From assembly GCF_016595465.1 (NCBI RefSeq), contig NZ_JAENIK010000004.1, positions 1-64,000 of the forward strand: a stretch of 64,000 nt of DNA, read 5' to 3'. The notes under the pieces were generated by a model. It searched no databases, was not told where the DNA came from, and was given only the letters and a program-made list of their open reading frames with translations. This DNA is from Luteolibacter yonseiensis. GTDB lineage: Bacteria > Verrucomicrobiota > Verrucomicrobiia > Verrucomicrobiales > Akkermansiaceae. The translations under genes and the position numbers were made by a program. Shown one piece after another: positions 20,123 to 28,344 of the stretch (within the stretch, counting starts at the first letter, position 1; every line of letters starts with the position of its first letter).

Positions 20123-21439
20123 ATGCGCCTCGGTTTCTCCGTTGACAGCAGGAATCGATATCCGGGAAATTCTGTTTTGTTGAAACCGCTCCAGTTCCTA
20201 CTTCCGGCAGCGACATTGGTTCTCGGTTCCTATTGGATCACCCACCAGGTGGGGACGCTTGCGGAGGTGGAACGTGGCAACTTGGAACTGAAGACCAAGA
20301 TCCGGAGCGGTTCCGTTTCCCGCTTCGATCAGCCGACGGAGACAGAGGAGCCGGTCATCAGGATCGGAAACGATTCCCACCCTCCGGACTGGAAAACAAT
20401 CCTCGCCCGGTTTTCACAAATCAAAACCGGCACTCCATACAATCCAAATATCATCAACCAGCAGCTCGGCGCGATGGATTCGGACGAATTGCTCGCCGCC
20501 TTGGATGAGATCGAGAGGTTGGAGGCATCGCGCCGGGAGAAGGATTGGCTGGTCGCGATGGTGGTCGGACCGCTGATGAAAAAGAACACCGAGGCGGGAC
20601 TCGACCGTTTTATCGATCGACTCGAAGACGCCGGAAGCGGATTCCTCGACGACTTGAACCGGGCCTTCGGGCAATGGGTGGAGGACAACCCGGCGGGTGC
20701 GCGGGCATGGTTTGATCGCCAGATCATGGCTGGAAATTTCGACAGCAGGACGATCGATGGCAGATCCCGGTCCCGAGTGGAATTCGAATCGATTCTGATG
20801 AAATCCATGCTGGCGGCAAATGTGTCGGACGCGCGTGACCGGCTTGCCGGGATGCACCAGGACCAGCGGGTCGAGGTGATGCAGGCATTCCAAGTCCCGG
20901 AGCTCAACGACCAGGAAATCAAAAATTATGCGTCTCTCGTCCGGGAACAACTGATGGAGGAGGATTCAAACCGTGTCATCGCGCGGACCACGGCCCGCGC
21001 GTTGATCCAATCCGACCTCGCCGGGGTGTCCCTCCAGTTGGATCGTATCGGCGCGACGCCGGCGGAACGCGTGGAGGCGGTCAAACAGGTGTGGTCGAAT
21101 ATCGAGATGGGTTTCGGCCCCTATCGCAGGTTGAGTCTCGAAAGGATCGATGCCGCACGAACGTGGATGACGTCCCAGGCGCCGGATGCGGATGTGGAAC
21201 GGATGATCGGCGGAACATTGGCCAAGGCCGCCAGGCAGGGAAGCCTGTCGTTTCCGGAGGCGCTGGCACAGGCCATTGTCTACTATGAAAATAGTGGCAA
21301 AGAAGACGGACTGGCGGGCTTCCTGGAAAGTGATGTCGCGGCGGAGCACCGTGCCGAAGCGATCCCTCTGCTGGACAAGGTGTCCGACACGGAGGTCCGT
21401 ACCAGGCTGGTGAAAAAACTCGAATCGGGAGACCGGTGA
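20123..21439 (+). CDS. A2: membrane-anchored helical protein, paralogue family A
   Basis: 438 residues from the ATG at 20123. Homology to A1 begins at a TTG at 20180 (KPLQFLLPAATLVLGSYWI, the membrane helix), which would give 419 residues and mirrors the TTG start of A1. Family marks are DWKTILARFS, DELLAALDEIERLE, FGQWVEDNPAGARAWFDRQIMAGNFD, and DTEVRTRLVKKLE. Function is unknown. It is followed by B2 after three bases, so the A-B pairing is repeated. It lacks a sigma domain, unlike A3. Confidence 0.78.
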   Translation: MRLGFSVDSRNRYPGNSVLLKPLQFLLPAATLVLGSYWITHQVGTLAEVERGNLELKTKIRSGSVSRFDQPTETEEPVIRIGNDSHPPDWKTILARFSQIKTGTPYNPNIINQQLGAMDSDELLAALDEIERLEASRREKDWLVAMVVGPLMKKNTEAGLDRFIDRLEDAGSGFLDDLNRAFGQWVEDNPAGARAWFDRQIMAGNFDSRTIDGRSRSRVEFESILMKSMLAANVSDARDRLAGMHQDQRVEVMQAFQVPELNDQEIKNYASLVREQLMEEDSNRVIARTTARALIQSDLAGVSLQLDRIGATPAERVEAVKQVWSNIEMGFGPYRRLSLERIDAARTWMTSQAPDADVERMIGGTLAKAARQGSLSFPEALAQAIVYYENSGKEDGLAGFLESDVAAEHRAEAIPLLDKVSDTEVRTRLVKKLESGDR

Positions 21440-21442
21440 ATC

Positions 21443-22717
21443 ATGAGAACCTCCCTTTCACTCACGCTCGTCCTGCTGGCGGTGATCGTCCCGATCGGAT
21501 GGAAAAACCATCACAAGATCCAACATGCTCTGGATGTCCGGCAGCGCCTTGAAAAAGAAACCGCCGGTTCCGCCCTCGATTCCGGCCCGGGCGGTTTCCC
21601 CACCAAACGCCCCAGGGAAACACGCTCTCCGGACGCAGGACAACTCACCGCGGACATCCTCGCCTTCCTGAAGGAGCCGAAAAAGCCAGCTCCGGACGGG
21701 AAGGATGTCCACCTCGGGAGTCTCAGCGGACGCATCCGCGAGCTGAACGCGGGCGAGCTGAAGCAGCTCGTGGCCGATCTGAATTCCACTGATCTCCCTG
21801 AGAGCGGGGATCGCGAGAATCTCATGAGGATTTCCCTCCGCATCCTCACGGAGAAGAGCCCGCAACAGGTGCCGCTTCTCTTTTCCCAGATGCCGGATTT
21901 ATACAAACGTCTTGCCCCGGCGGAATCCATCGTTGCCGCGGCACTTGGCGAATGGGCGAAAAGGGATTCATCAGCGGCGGTGGAATGGTTCCGTGAGAAT
22001 TCAAAACAGCACCCGGAGCGGTTTTCCGCGCTGACGGGATCCGCCCTCGTCAGGAACGCGTCCGAGCAGGACCCGACGCTGATGTTCAAATTCATCCGGG
22101 AGCTTGGAGTCACCGAACTCTCGATGGATCGCCTCGTCCCTCAATCGGGGAAAACGCCCGAGGGCAGGACATCGATCTTGAAGGCGCTTAGGGAGCATCT
22201 CGCCACCCTGCCGGACAAGGCGGAGTCGGAAAAAATCCAGTCGCAGGTCCTCGGAGAATTCGTTCGCCAGACCGTTTACGAAGGCTACCCCGCAGCTACC
22301 CGATGGTTGGAGTCATCCAGGCTGGAGCCGGAAGAGCTGGCGGTTTTCGCCAGGCATTTGGGCAGTTGCGGCATGTATGACGAGACAGGGAAATGGACCG
22401 AATGGATGAGCCGGAAACTGCCTCCCGCCCAAGCCTCGGAAACGATCCAAACCATGGTCGCCAGCTGGAGCCGGACCCACTACAAGGCCGCCGGACAGTG
22501 GTTGGCAACCGCCCCGGAAGGTCCGGCGAAAACAGCGGCCATCCGCGGTTATGTCGAAACCGTTTCCCGTCACGACCCGATGAATGCGGCGCAATGGGCG
22601 ATGACCCTGCCGGCGGGAAACGACCGGGATTCGACACTCAGGCTCATCCACCAAAACTGGCCGGAGGGAGATTCCCCGGAGAGGGATGCCTTTGCCAAAA
22701 AACACGGGATTGATTGA
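21443..22717 (+). CDS. B2: membrane-anchored helical protein, paralogue family B
   Basis: 424 residues with an N-terminal hydrophobic helix (TSLSLTLVLLAVIVPIGW) and a helical body. It shares with B1 and B3 the blocks ALGEWAKRDSSAAVEWFREN, GKTPEGRTSILKALREHLATL, WSRTHYKAAGQWLATAPEGPAKT and the ending AAQWAMTLPAGNDRD-x-TLRLIHQNWP. Function is unknown. The gap of three bases to A2 points to co-translation. Confidence 0.82.
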   Translation: MRTSLSLTLVLLAVIVPIGWKNHHKIQHALDVRQRLEKETAGSALDSGPGGFPTKRPRETRSPDAGQLTADILAFLKEPKKPAPDGKDVHLGSLSGRIRELNAGELKQLVADLNSTDLPESGDRENLMRISLRILTEKSPQQVPLLFSQMPDLYKRLAPAESIVAAALGEWAKRDSSAAVEWFRENSKQHPERFSALTGSALVRNASEQDPTLMFKFIRELGVTELSMDRLVPQSGKTPEGRTSILKALREHLATLPDKAESEKIQSQVLGEFVRQTVYEGYPAATRWLESSRLEPEELAVFARHLGSCGMYDETGKWTEWMSRKLPPAQASETIQTMVASWSRTHYKAAGQWLATAPEGPAKTAAIRGYVETVSRHDPMNAAQWAMTLPAGNDRDSTLRLIHQNWPEGDSPERDAFAKKHGID

Positions 22718-22762
22718 CCTCCCGAACCGGGGACTTCCGCCTTCGCCTTTCAGTCGGTAGGA

Positions 22763-22788
22763 TGAAATTTCCAAAAAATATTTGTCCG
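22763..22788 (+). promoter_or_regulatory. Conserved upstream element of the sigma gene at 22824
   Basis: ATGAAAT-N2-CC-N8-TTTGTCCG, ending 35 bases before the ATG. The same arrangement precedes the sigma gene at 26202 (N7, 34 bases). The pattern is compatible with a -35/-10 pair read by the sigma factors themselves (inference). Confidence 0.5.
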
Positions 22789-22823
22789 TTTTCTTCCGCG
22801 CCCGGACAGATCCATTCCAGAAC

Positions 22824-24776
22824 ATGCAGAACACCTCCCCCACCGATGCCGAACTCCTAGCCGAATGGGTGAGGCATCAGCGTGAGGCCGCGTTCCACCA
22901 ACTCGTGACGCGCTATGCCGGGCTGGTCCACGCCGCAGCCCGGCGCATTGGCAACGATGATGCTCTGGCAGACGAGGCAACCCAACTCGTTTTTATCCTG
23001 CTAGCCCGGAAAGCAGGATCGCTCGTCTCGCGAGGGTCGCTGGCTGGTTGGCTCCACCTCACCGCAGTCATGCAGACGAAAAATCTGCTGCGCGCCTCCC
23101 GCCGTGAAAACCGCAAGCGCACCTCGCTGCAAGCCGCCATGCAAAACCAACCCCATCACCCGCACGATTCATGGAAGGAAATGCAGCCAGAGCTTGATGA
23201 AGCGCTCGCCGCATTGTCGGAAAAGGATCGGGAAGCGCTTTTGCTGCGTTTTTACCGATCCCTCGCAGTCAGGGAAGTGGCCCTGATCCTTGGCATCGCC
23301 ACGGACTCCGCGCAGAAACGCATCGACCGCGCCACAGGGCGGCTTCGTGAGAAACTCGCGAAACGGGGTTGCGTGGCAGGTGGCTCCCTGACCGCCGCCA
23401 TGCTCACAGGTTTCACCTCCGACGCAAAGGCGGCGGGACTGCCGATTTCCGCCCTGACCAGCAAGGCCATCGCCGCTGGATCCTCCACTTCCCTGACTCT
23501 CCCCATCCTCCTGACCACCGTCATGAAAGCCACCACCTTCGCGCCACCCGTCATCGCCCTCATCCTCGGCGGTGCGTGGATCGTCACCCAGCGGCAAACC
23601 ATCCAAGCGCTGGACCGGCACAGCGATCTCTTGGAAACCACAGTTTCCACCCGCACCTCCGCTCTCATAGCCGACGCCTCACCCGCGAAACTCCAGCGGA
23701 GCAACACTTATAAAAACAGCAGGCTTTCGATCGACTGGAGCGTCGTCGCCGAACAATTCGCGAAGGCGAACCCGCCCGGCCAGCTCAATAAGGTCGACCA
23801 ATTCATGTTGGAGAAGCGGTTGGGTGAAATGACGCAGGAAGATTTGCTGGCCGGGATCGATGATATTTCGAGCCTTGATACTACCAGGGAGATGAAGGAG
23901 AGTATGGAGGAAGCTCTTCTGCGCGTGCTCGGCGGGAAATTCCCTGAATTTGCGGTGGTCAGTCTGATCCGGCGCTATCAAGACGCCACCGGGCCCGTCC
24001 CGCTCTGTCTTGCGGAGGCGTTCGGAAAATGGGCGCATTACGATTTCGCAAAAGCCTCCGCATGGATGGACGAACAGATCGCCGCCGGAACATTCGACTA
24101 TAAATCTCTCAGCGGGGAAAACTGGCTGCAGAACAAACTCCAACAGGTCGTGGTAAAATCGCTTCTTTCCCAACCGGGCGACGCCGCCACCCTCCGCGTG
24201 ATGCAGGTGCCGGAGGAGTCGCGCGAGAACTTTCTCCTCGAAGTGGCGTTGGATCCGCTGAAGCAGGACGAAACAGCCTCTTTCGCCAAACTGGTCAGGA
24301 ACTCGCTTCCAGTCACCGGACAGCAGAAGGTGTTCAGTTGGGCGGCCTGCAAATTGGCCGAAGACCTGCCAGCGGTCGCGCCGTTTCTGGAGAACATCGG
24401 AGCCACATCCGAGGAGCGCGCGTTCTGCGTGGCAAATGTCGCGGTTTCCAAAATTGGAAACATTTCTCTCCAAAGAAAAATCGGCGGCACCGACATCGCC
24501 GCGATCCGCAAATGGATCGGAGAGCAGTTGCCGGAAGCCGTGGATCAGGTCACCGCCCGGGTGCTGGACAATGCGGTGCGGATGCGGGCCAAAACGACCT
24601 TCTCCGAAGCCGCCGCGTTCGCAGTGGAGTTCTCCCACTCCAGTGGAAATGACGAACTCCTCGGCGAGTTTTTAAAAAGTTCCGCGGCACAATCCAACAA
24701 GGATCATGCCCGTACCCTCGCGGAAAAAATCTCCGATGAAGCCCTCCGTAAGGAGATCCTCAAAAGCCTAGACTGA
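22824..24776 (+). CDS. Sigma-70-type factor fused to a membrane helix and family A domain (A3)
   Basis: 650 residues. The first ~195 are a sigma factor of the extracytoplasmic-function type: region 2 (DEATQLVFILLARKAGSL, GWLHLTAVMQTKNLLR) and region 4 (LSEKDREALLLRFYRSLAVREVALILGIATDSAQKRIDRA). A small-residue linker follows, then a membrane helix at about 234-255 starting MKATTFAPPVIALILGGAWI, then a full family A domain (DWSVVAEQFA, FGKWAHYDFAKASAWMDEQIAAGTFD, DEALRKEILKSLD). The A part aligns from the start codons of A1 and A2. The design places the sigma domain in the cytoplasm, tethered to an external domain. B3 follows 10 bases later. The ATG at 22824 matches the start of the sigma paralogue at 26202. 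Confidence 0.87.
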   Translation: MQNTSPTDAELLAEWVRHQREAAFHQLVTRYAGLVHAAARRIGNDDALADEATQLVFILLARKAGSLVSRGSLAGWLHLTAVMQTKNLLRASRRENRKRTSLQAAMQNQPHHPHDSWKEMQPELDEALAALSEKDREALLLRFYRSLAVREVALILGIATDSAQKRIDRATGRLREKLAKRGCVAGGSLTAAMLTGFTSDAKAAGLPISALTSKAIAAGSSTSLTLPILLTTVMKATTFAPPVIALILGGAWIVTQRQTIQALDRHSDLLETTVSTRTSALIADASPAKLQRSNTYKNSRLSIDWSVVAEQFAKANPPGQLNKVDQFMLEKRLGEMTQEDLLAGIDDISSLDTTREMKESMEEALLRVLGGKFPEFAVVSLIRRYQDATGPVPLCLAEAFGKWAHYDFAKASAWMDEQIAAGTFDYKSLSGENWLQNKLQQVVVKSLLSQPGDAATLRVMQVPEESRENFLLEVALDPLKQDETASFAKLVRNSLPVTGQQKVFSWAACKLAEDLPAVAPFLENIGATSEERAFCVANVAVSKIGNISLQRKIGGTDIAAIRKWIGEQLPEAVDQVTARVLDNAVRMRAKTTFSEAAAFAVEFSHSSGNDELLGEFLKSSAAQSNKDHARTLAEKISDEALRKEILKSLD

Positions 24777-24786
24777 TTCCCCGATC

Positions 24787-26094
24787 ATGAAAATCTCCAT
24801 CGCCGTCACCTTTCTCATCCTCACCCTCGCCGCAGGCATCGGTTGGACCGACCGGCAACGACTCATTGTCGCGACCGCGAGGAACGCCCGACTCGTCTCA
24901 CGCGCCGCAGAACTCCGTATTCCTGCCTCCTCCCCCACACTGGAACACTCCGCCCCTGTTACCAAACGCGACCGCGACACCCACGACACCGTCGCCAGGG
25001 AATCCGTCGGCAGGTTCCTCGCATGGATGCGGCAACTCGATGAAATCCAAAAAACCGGCCTGGCGATCGATGACGCGACGCAGAAAGAAGTAATGATGCA
25101 ACTGGCCTCCTTCGGCCCTTCCGAAATGGAGATGCTGCTGATCGAAGTGCTCGATAAGAACGAATTCGGCGGGAAGCTCCGCGACGTCGTCCTCTCCATT
25201 CCCATGTTGAAACTCGCCAGCGTCAATCCTCTGACAGCGCTGCGCCTCCTGCCGAAATTTTCCGCTACGACACGGGAAGACTCCGACCCGATTCTGGCCA
25301 AAGTGATCGAAACTTCCCTGCCCGCCGGAGGACGGACCGATCCCCTAGCGACGGTCGCATGGCTGCGGGAGAACGGAGGGAATTACTCAAAGTTCATCAG
25401 GGAGGATGACAAGAGGGGGATTTTATCGGGAGTCGGAAGAAAAGACCCGGCCCTCGCGTTCAAGCTCATCGGAGATTTGGAAATCAAGGACAACCACCAA
25501 GCGCTCAAGGCCATTCTCAGTGCGCCAAAGACACCGGAGGAACGCACCGCAACCCTGACGGTTCTCCGCCAGCACCTCGCCACCATCACGGACGAGGATT
25601 CCCGTAAGGAAATGTCCAAGTCGGCGGTCGCACACCTTGCGAACTGTTCGCACCAGTACGGCTATGACACCACGATCGAGTGGCTCGCCTCCGCGCGGCT
25701 CACCCCTGCGGAGTCGGATGCGTTCCTTTCCACCCTGGTTTATTCCAACGTGAAAAAAGACGCTCCGAAATGGATCGGTTGGATGGAGGAAAATCTCCCG
25801 CCAGATCGAGCGGATGAGCATGTTTCCACCATGATGATCGACTGGACGCGGCAAGATTATCAAGCAGCGGGCAAATGGCTGGCCACCACTCCGCAGGGCG
25901 CGGCAAGGAACACCGCCGTCCGGGCTTATGCCACCACGGTTTCCACTTACGAACCCGAAGCCGCCACCCAATGGGCGATGACCCTTCCCGCTGGAAAAGA
26001 CCGCGAACGGACGCTGCGGCAGATCTACGACAACTGGCCGCAGGAAGAATCCGCGGCGAAAGCCGGTTTCGCCAGGGAACACGGGATCAGATGA
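24787..26094 (+). CDS. B3: membrane-anchored helical protein, paralogue family B
   Basis: 435 residues with an N-terminal hydrophobic helix (MKISIAVTFLILTLAAGIGW, nearly the same as in B1) and a helical body sharing the B blocks: ATVAWLRENGGNYSKFIRED, KTPEERTATLTVLRQHLATI, WTRQDYQAAGKWLATTPQGAARN and EPEAATQWAMTLPAGKDRERTLRQIYDNWP. B3 is more like B1 than like B2 by eye. Function is unknown. It is paired with the sigma-A3 fusion. Confidence 0.82.
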   Translation: MKISIAVTFLILTLAAGIGWTDRQRLIVATARNARLVSRAAELRIPASSPTLEHSAPVTKRDRDTHDTVARESVGRFLAWMRQLDEIQKTGLAIDDATQKEVMMQLASFGPSEMEMLLIEVLDKNEFGGKLRDVVLSIPMLKLASVNPLTALRLLPKFSATTREDSDPILAKVIETSLPAGGRTDPLATVAWLRENGGNYSKFIREDDKRGILSGVGRKDPALAFKLIGDLEIKDNHQALKAILSAPKTPEERTATLTVLRQHLATITDEDSRKEMSKSAVAHLANCSHQYGYDTTIEWLASARLTPAESDAFLSTLVYSNVKKDAPKWIGWMEENLPPDRADEHVSTMMIDWTRQDYQAAGKWLATTPQGAARNTAVRAYATTVSTYEPEAATQWAMTLPAGKDRERTLRQIYDNWPQEESAAKAGFAREHGIR

Positions 26095-26141
26095 GTTCCG
26101 GCCTGTGGAGCGGCGGCGCAGCCGGCGGGTGGACGCGGGAA

Positions 26142-26167
26142 ATGAAATCACCGGATTTTTTTGTCCG
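26142..26167 (+). promoter_or_regulatory. Conserved upstream element of the sigma gene at 26202
   Basis: ATGAAAT-N2-CC-N7-TTTGTCCG, ending 34 bases before the ATG. It matches the element before 22824 in sequence and spacing, and both genes also share CAGAACATG at the start codon. Confidence 0.5.
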
Positions 26168-26201
26168 GTATCCGGGGTGACATGACACTCTTTTTCAGAA
26201 C

Positions 26202-27773
26202 ATGGAAAAGTCCGCGCCATCCGACCCCGAACTGCTCGCCGAGTGGCTGGAGCAAGACCGCGAAGCCGCGTTCCACGCGCTGGTCGCCCGCTACGCCGGA
26301 CTCGTGCATTCGACAGCCAGAAGAACCTGCCGTGACGACTCGATGGCGGGCGAGGTTTCCCAGCTCACTTTCATCGCGCTCGCACAAAAGGCGAGATCCC
26401 TCACCTCATGCGCATCGCTCGGCGGCTGGCTCCACCTCACCGCGATGATGCAGGCGAAAAACCTGATCCGCAAATCCCAGCGGGAAAACCGCAAACTCCA
26501 GCACCTGCAGGCAGCCATGGAATCCGAGCCACCCCGCCCGTCCCACGATGTCTGGCAGGAAATGCAACCCTTGCTCAACGACGCTCTCGCCTCGTTGTCG
26601 GAAAAAAATCGCGAAGCATTGTTGCTCCGGTTTTACCGCTCACTGTCCGTTCGGGAAATCGCCCGGACACTCGGCATCGCGACGGATGCGGCCCAAAAAC
26701 GCATCGACCGCGCGACCGAACGCCTTCGCGGCAAGCTCGCGAAACGCGGATGCGCCGCAGGCGGCTCGCTGGCCGCCGTCATGCTCGCCGGTTTCGCCAC
26801 CGACACACAGGCCGCCGCACTGCCGGTTTCCCTGCTCGCCTCCAAGGCTCTCGCCGCAGGCACCGCCGCCACGGGCGCCTTTCCCGGAACCACCTCCTTT
26901 TTTAATGGCGGGAGTCTCCGGGGCGGAATGAATTCCGCGCTCCATTTTCCACCCATCTCCACCCTTCCCTCACACGCTGCAGATCCCCACCGCCTGCCGC
27001 AGGCTCTCCAGTGGATTTTCCGCCAGCGGAATGAACTCCTGCCCGACGAACCCGTCATAACCCGTTTCCACAATCGCACGCATGATGGCGGGGTAGTTCA
27101 GCTCCTGGGTGGAATCGATTTCATTCCTGCCCGGGCAGCCGCCGGTATGGTAGTGGATGAACCAGCGGTGGTTCTCACGGATGGTGCGGATGACATCACC
27201 TTCCATGATCTGCATGTGATAGACGTCGTAAAGCAGGCCGAAATTCCCGCTGTCCAACAGCTCGCACAACCGGACACCCCACGCGCTGTGATCGCATTGG
27301 TAGTCCGGGTGGTCGATCCTGCTGTTGAGCAGTTCCATCACGAGCGTGATGCCCAGCTCTTCCGCCAATGGCAGCAGGCGGCGCAGACCGGTGGCGCAAT
27401 TCCGAAGCCCCTCCTCATCGCCGAGCCCCTCGCGGTTGCCGGAAAAGACGATGACGTTTTTCACTCCGGCGGCGGCGGAAGCCCGGAGGTGGGGTTCGTA
27501 GATTTCCACGAGGGTGTCGTGGTGTTCGAGACGGTTGAAGGCCTTTTCAATGCGCCCGACTTCGATTCCATCGGGGGTTTTTCCCGTGGGAAAGCTCATC
27601 ATCGCACAGACCAGTCCGTGGCTTTTCAACAAGGGCATGTCCTCGGGCATCACCAGTTCTATGGAGGAGATGCCAATGTCATTCGCGGCGAGACAGAGGG
27701 TTTCCAACGGTATGTCGGAATAACACCAGCGGCAGAAGGAATGGTTGATGCGGGACATGGCGGAGGACCATGA
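26202..27773 (+). CDS. Sigma-70-type factor, C-terminal A domain lost; frame runs antisense through the next gene
   Basis: The first ~240 residues (to about 26920) are a close paralogue of the sigma part at 22824: DPELLAEWLEQDREAAFHALV, GEVSQLTFIALAQKARSL, LSEKNREALLLRFYRSLSVREIARTLGIATDAAQKRIDRA, then LAAVMLAGFATDTQAAALP. Similarity ends just before the membrane helix. After that the frame stays open to 27773, but this part is antisense to the well-supported gene at 26970-27758, so its ~280 residues are probably not genuine or are an accidental tail. It is best read as a fourth array unit whose A and B parts were deleted. The sigma part may still be functional. Confidence 0.6.
   Translation: MEKSAPSDPELLAEWLEQDREAAFHALVARYAGLVHSTARRTCRDDSMAGEVSQLTFIALAQKARSLTSCASLGGWLHLTAMMQAKNLIRKSQRENRKLQHLQAAMESEPPRPSHDVWQEMQPLLNDALASLSEKNREALLLRFYRSLSVREIARTLGIATDAAQKRIDRATERLRGKLAKRGCAAGGSLAAVMLAGFATDTQAAALPVSLLASKALAAGTAATGAFPGTTSFFNGGSLRGGMNSALHFPPISTLPSHAADPHRLPQALQWIFRQRNELLPDEPVITRFHNRTHDGGVVQLLGGIDFIPARAAAGMVVDEPAVVLTDGADDITFHDLHVIDVVKQAEIPAVQQLAQPDTPRAVIALVVRVVDPAVEQFHHERDAQLFRQWQQAAQTGGAIPKPLLIAEPLAVAGKDDDVFHSGGGGSPEVGFVDFHEGVVVFETVEGLFNAPDFDSIGGFSRGKAHHRTDQSVAFQQGHVLGHHQFYGGDANVIRGETEGFQRYVGITPAAEGMVDAGHGGGP
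26970..27758 (-). CDS. Hydroxypyruvate isomerase family TIM-barrel protein
   Basis: 262 residues of the xylose-isomerase-like TIM-barrel superfamily. Metal-binding and core motifs are VMELLNSRIDHPDYQCD, FGLLYDVYHMQIMEGDVI, IHYHTGGCPGRNEID and GYDGFVGQEFIP, which fit hydroxypyruvate isomerase (Hyi) better than endonuclease IV. It probably interconverts hydroxypyruvate and tartronate semialdehyde or acts on a related sugar. No pathway partners are adjacent. Its whole length is covered by an open frame on the other strand, which is taken as spurious. Confidence 0.87.
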   Translation of the reverse strand: MSRINHSFCRWCYSDIPLETLCLAANDIGISSIELVMPEDMPLLKSHGLVCAMMSFPTGKTPDGIEVGRIEKAFNRLEHHDTLVEIYEPHLRASAAAGVKNVIVFSGNREGLGDEEGLRNCATGLRRLLPLAEELGITLVMELLNSRIDHPDYQCDHSAWGVRLCELLDSGNFGLLYDVYHMQIMEGDVIRTIRENHRWFIHYHTGGCPGRNEIDSTQELNYPAIMRAIVETGYDGFVGQEFIPLAENPLESLRQAVGICSV

Positions 27774-27807
27774 ACATCGAACGCCGGACGCTCAACATTG
27801 AACATCG
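27773..27807. repeat. Five tandem degenerate heptamers
   Basis: AACATCG, AACGCCG, GACGCTC, AACATTG, AACATCG follow each other without gaps in the intergenic space between the isomerase gene and ybeY. This is a short period-7 repeat. Confidence 0.6.
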
Positions 27808-27847
27808 GAAGGAAGCGAAACAAAGAAGAACCACCGGTATCCCGGTG

Positions 27848-28318
27848 TCACGCCACGCCGAGGCGTTCCCGGAGGTCGGCGGTCCATAGGACTGCGACGA
27901 TCTCCTCTTGTGCGGCTTCCATGGTGGCGCGTTCGCGGGAATCCTCGTCTTCGTGCCCCGCCAGATGCAGCAGTCCATGCACGAAATAGCGCAGGATCTC
28001 ACGAGCGAGCGGCTCCCCATATTCAGCAGCCTGCCGCTCCGCCACTCCGGCTCCGATGACGATCTCCCCGTGATGGAAGGTGATCACATCGGTCGCTCCC
28101 TCGATGTTCATGAAGTCGCGGTGGACCTGGTCGCTGGTGGCGTCATCCACAAGGGCGACCTCGAGCGTTGCCAGGTGGGAAAGAGGCGAGTCGTCTTCGG
28201 CGGCGTTCTCCAGTGCCAGCCGCGCGGCCTCGTGGGCGATGCTTTCAAGCGCCGTGAGCCAGCTTTCGGGGATTTCCGTGGCTTCCTGGTTGTTGCCAAT
28301 GATGACTTCGAGCGACAT
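27848..28318 (-). CDS. ybeY: Endoribonuclease YbeY (16S rRNA maturation)
   Basis: 156 residues. The zinc site H-x3-H-x5-H is present in HGLLHLAGHEDED, preceded by the family strand TDVITFHHGEIVIG. YbeY is required for 16S rRNA 3' maturation and ribosome quality control. The ATG at 28318 is chosen because the conserved part begins near it; a longer frame overlaps the upstream gene. It follows the 7TM-HD phosphodiesterase gene, a pairing common in many bacteria. Confidence 0.92.
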   Translation of the reverse strand: MSLEVIIGNNQEATEIPESWLTALESIAHEAARLALENAAEDDSPLSHLATLEVALVDDATSDQVHRDFMNIEGATDVITFHHGEIVIGAGVAERQAAEYGEPLAREILRYFVHGLLHLAGHEDEDSRERATMEAAQEEIVAVLWTADLRERLGVA

Positions 28319-28344
28319 GATAATGGTTTTCCGTCTGAAAGGCA

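Noticed and set aside
16423-26940. Insertion sequence or transposon around the A/B array
   Set aside because: No transposase, terminal inverted repeats or target duplications are visible; the repetition is explained by tandem gene duplication.
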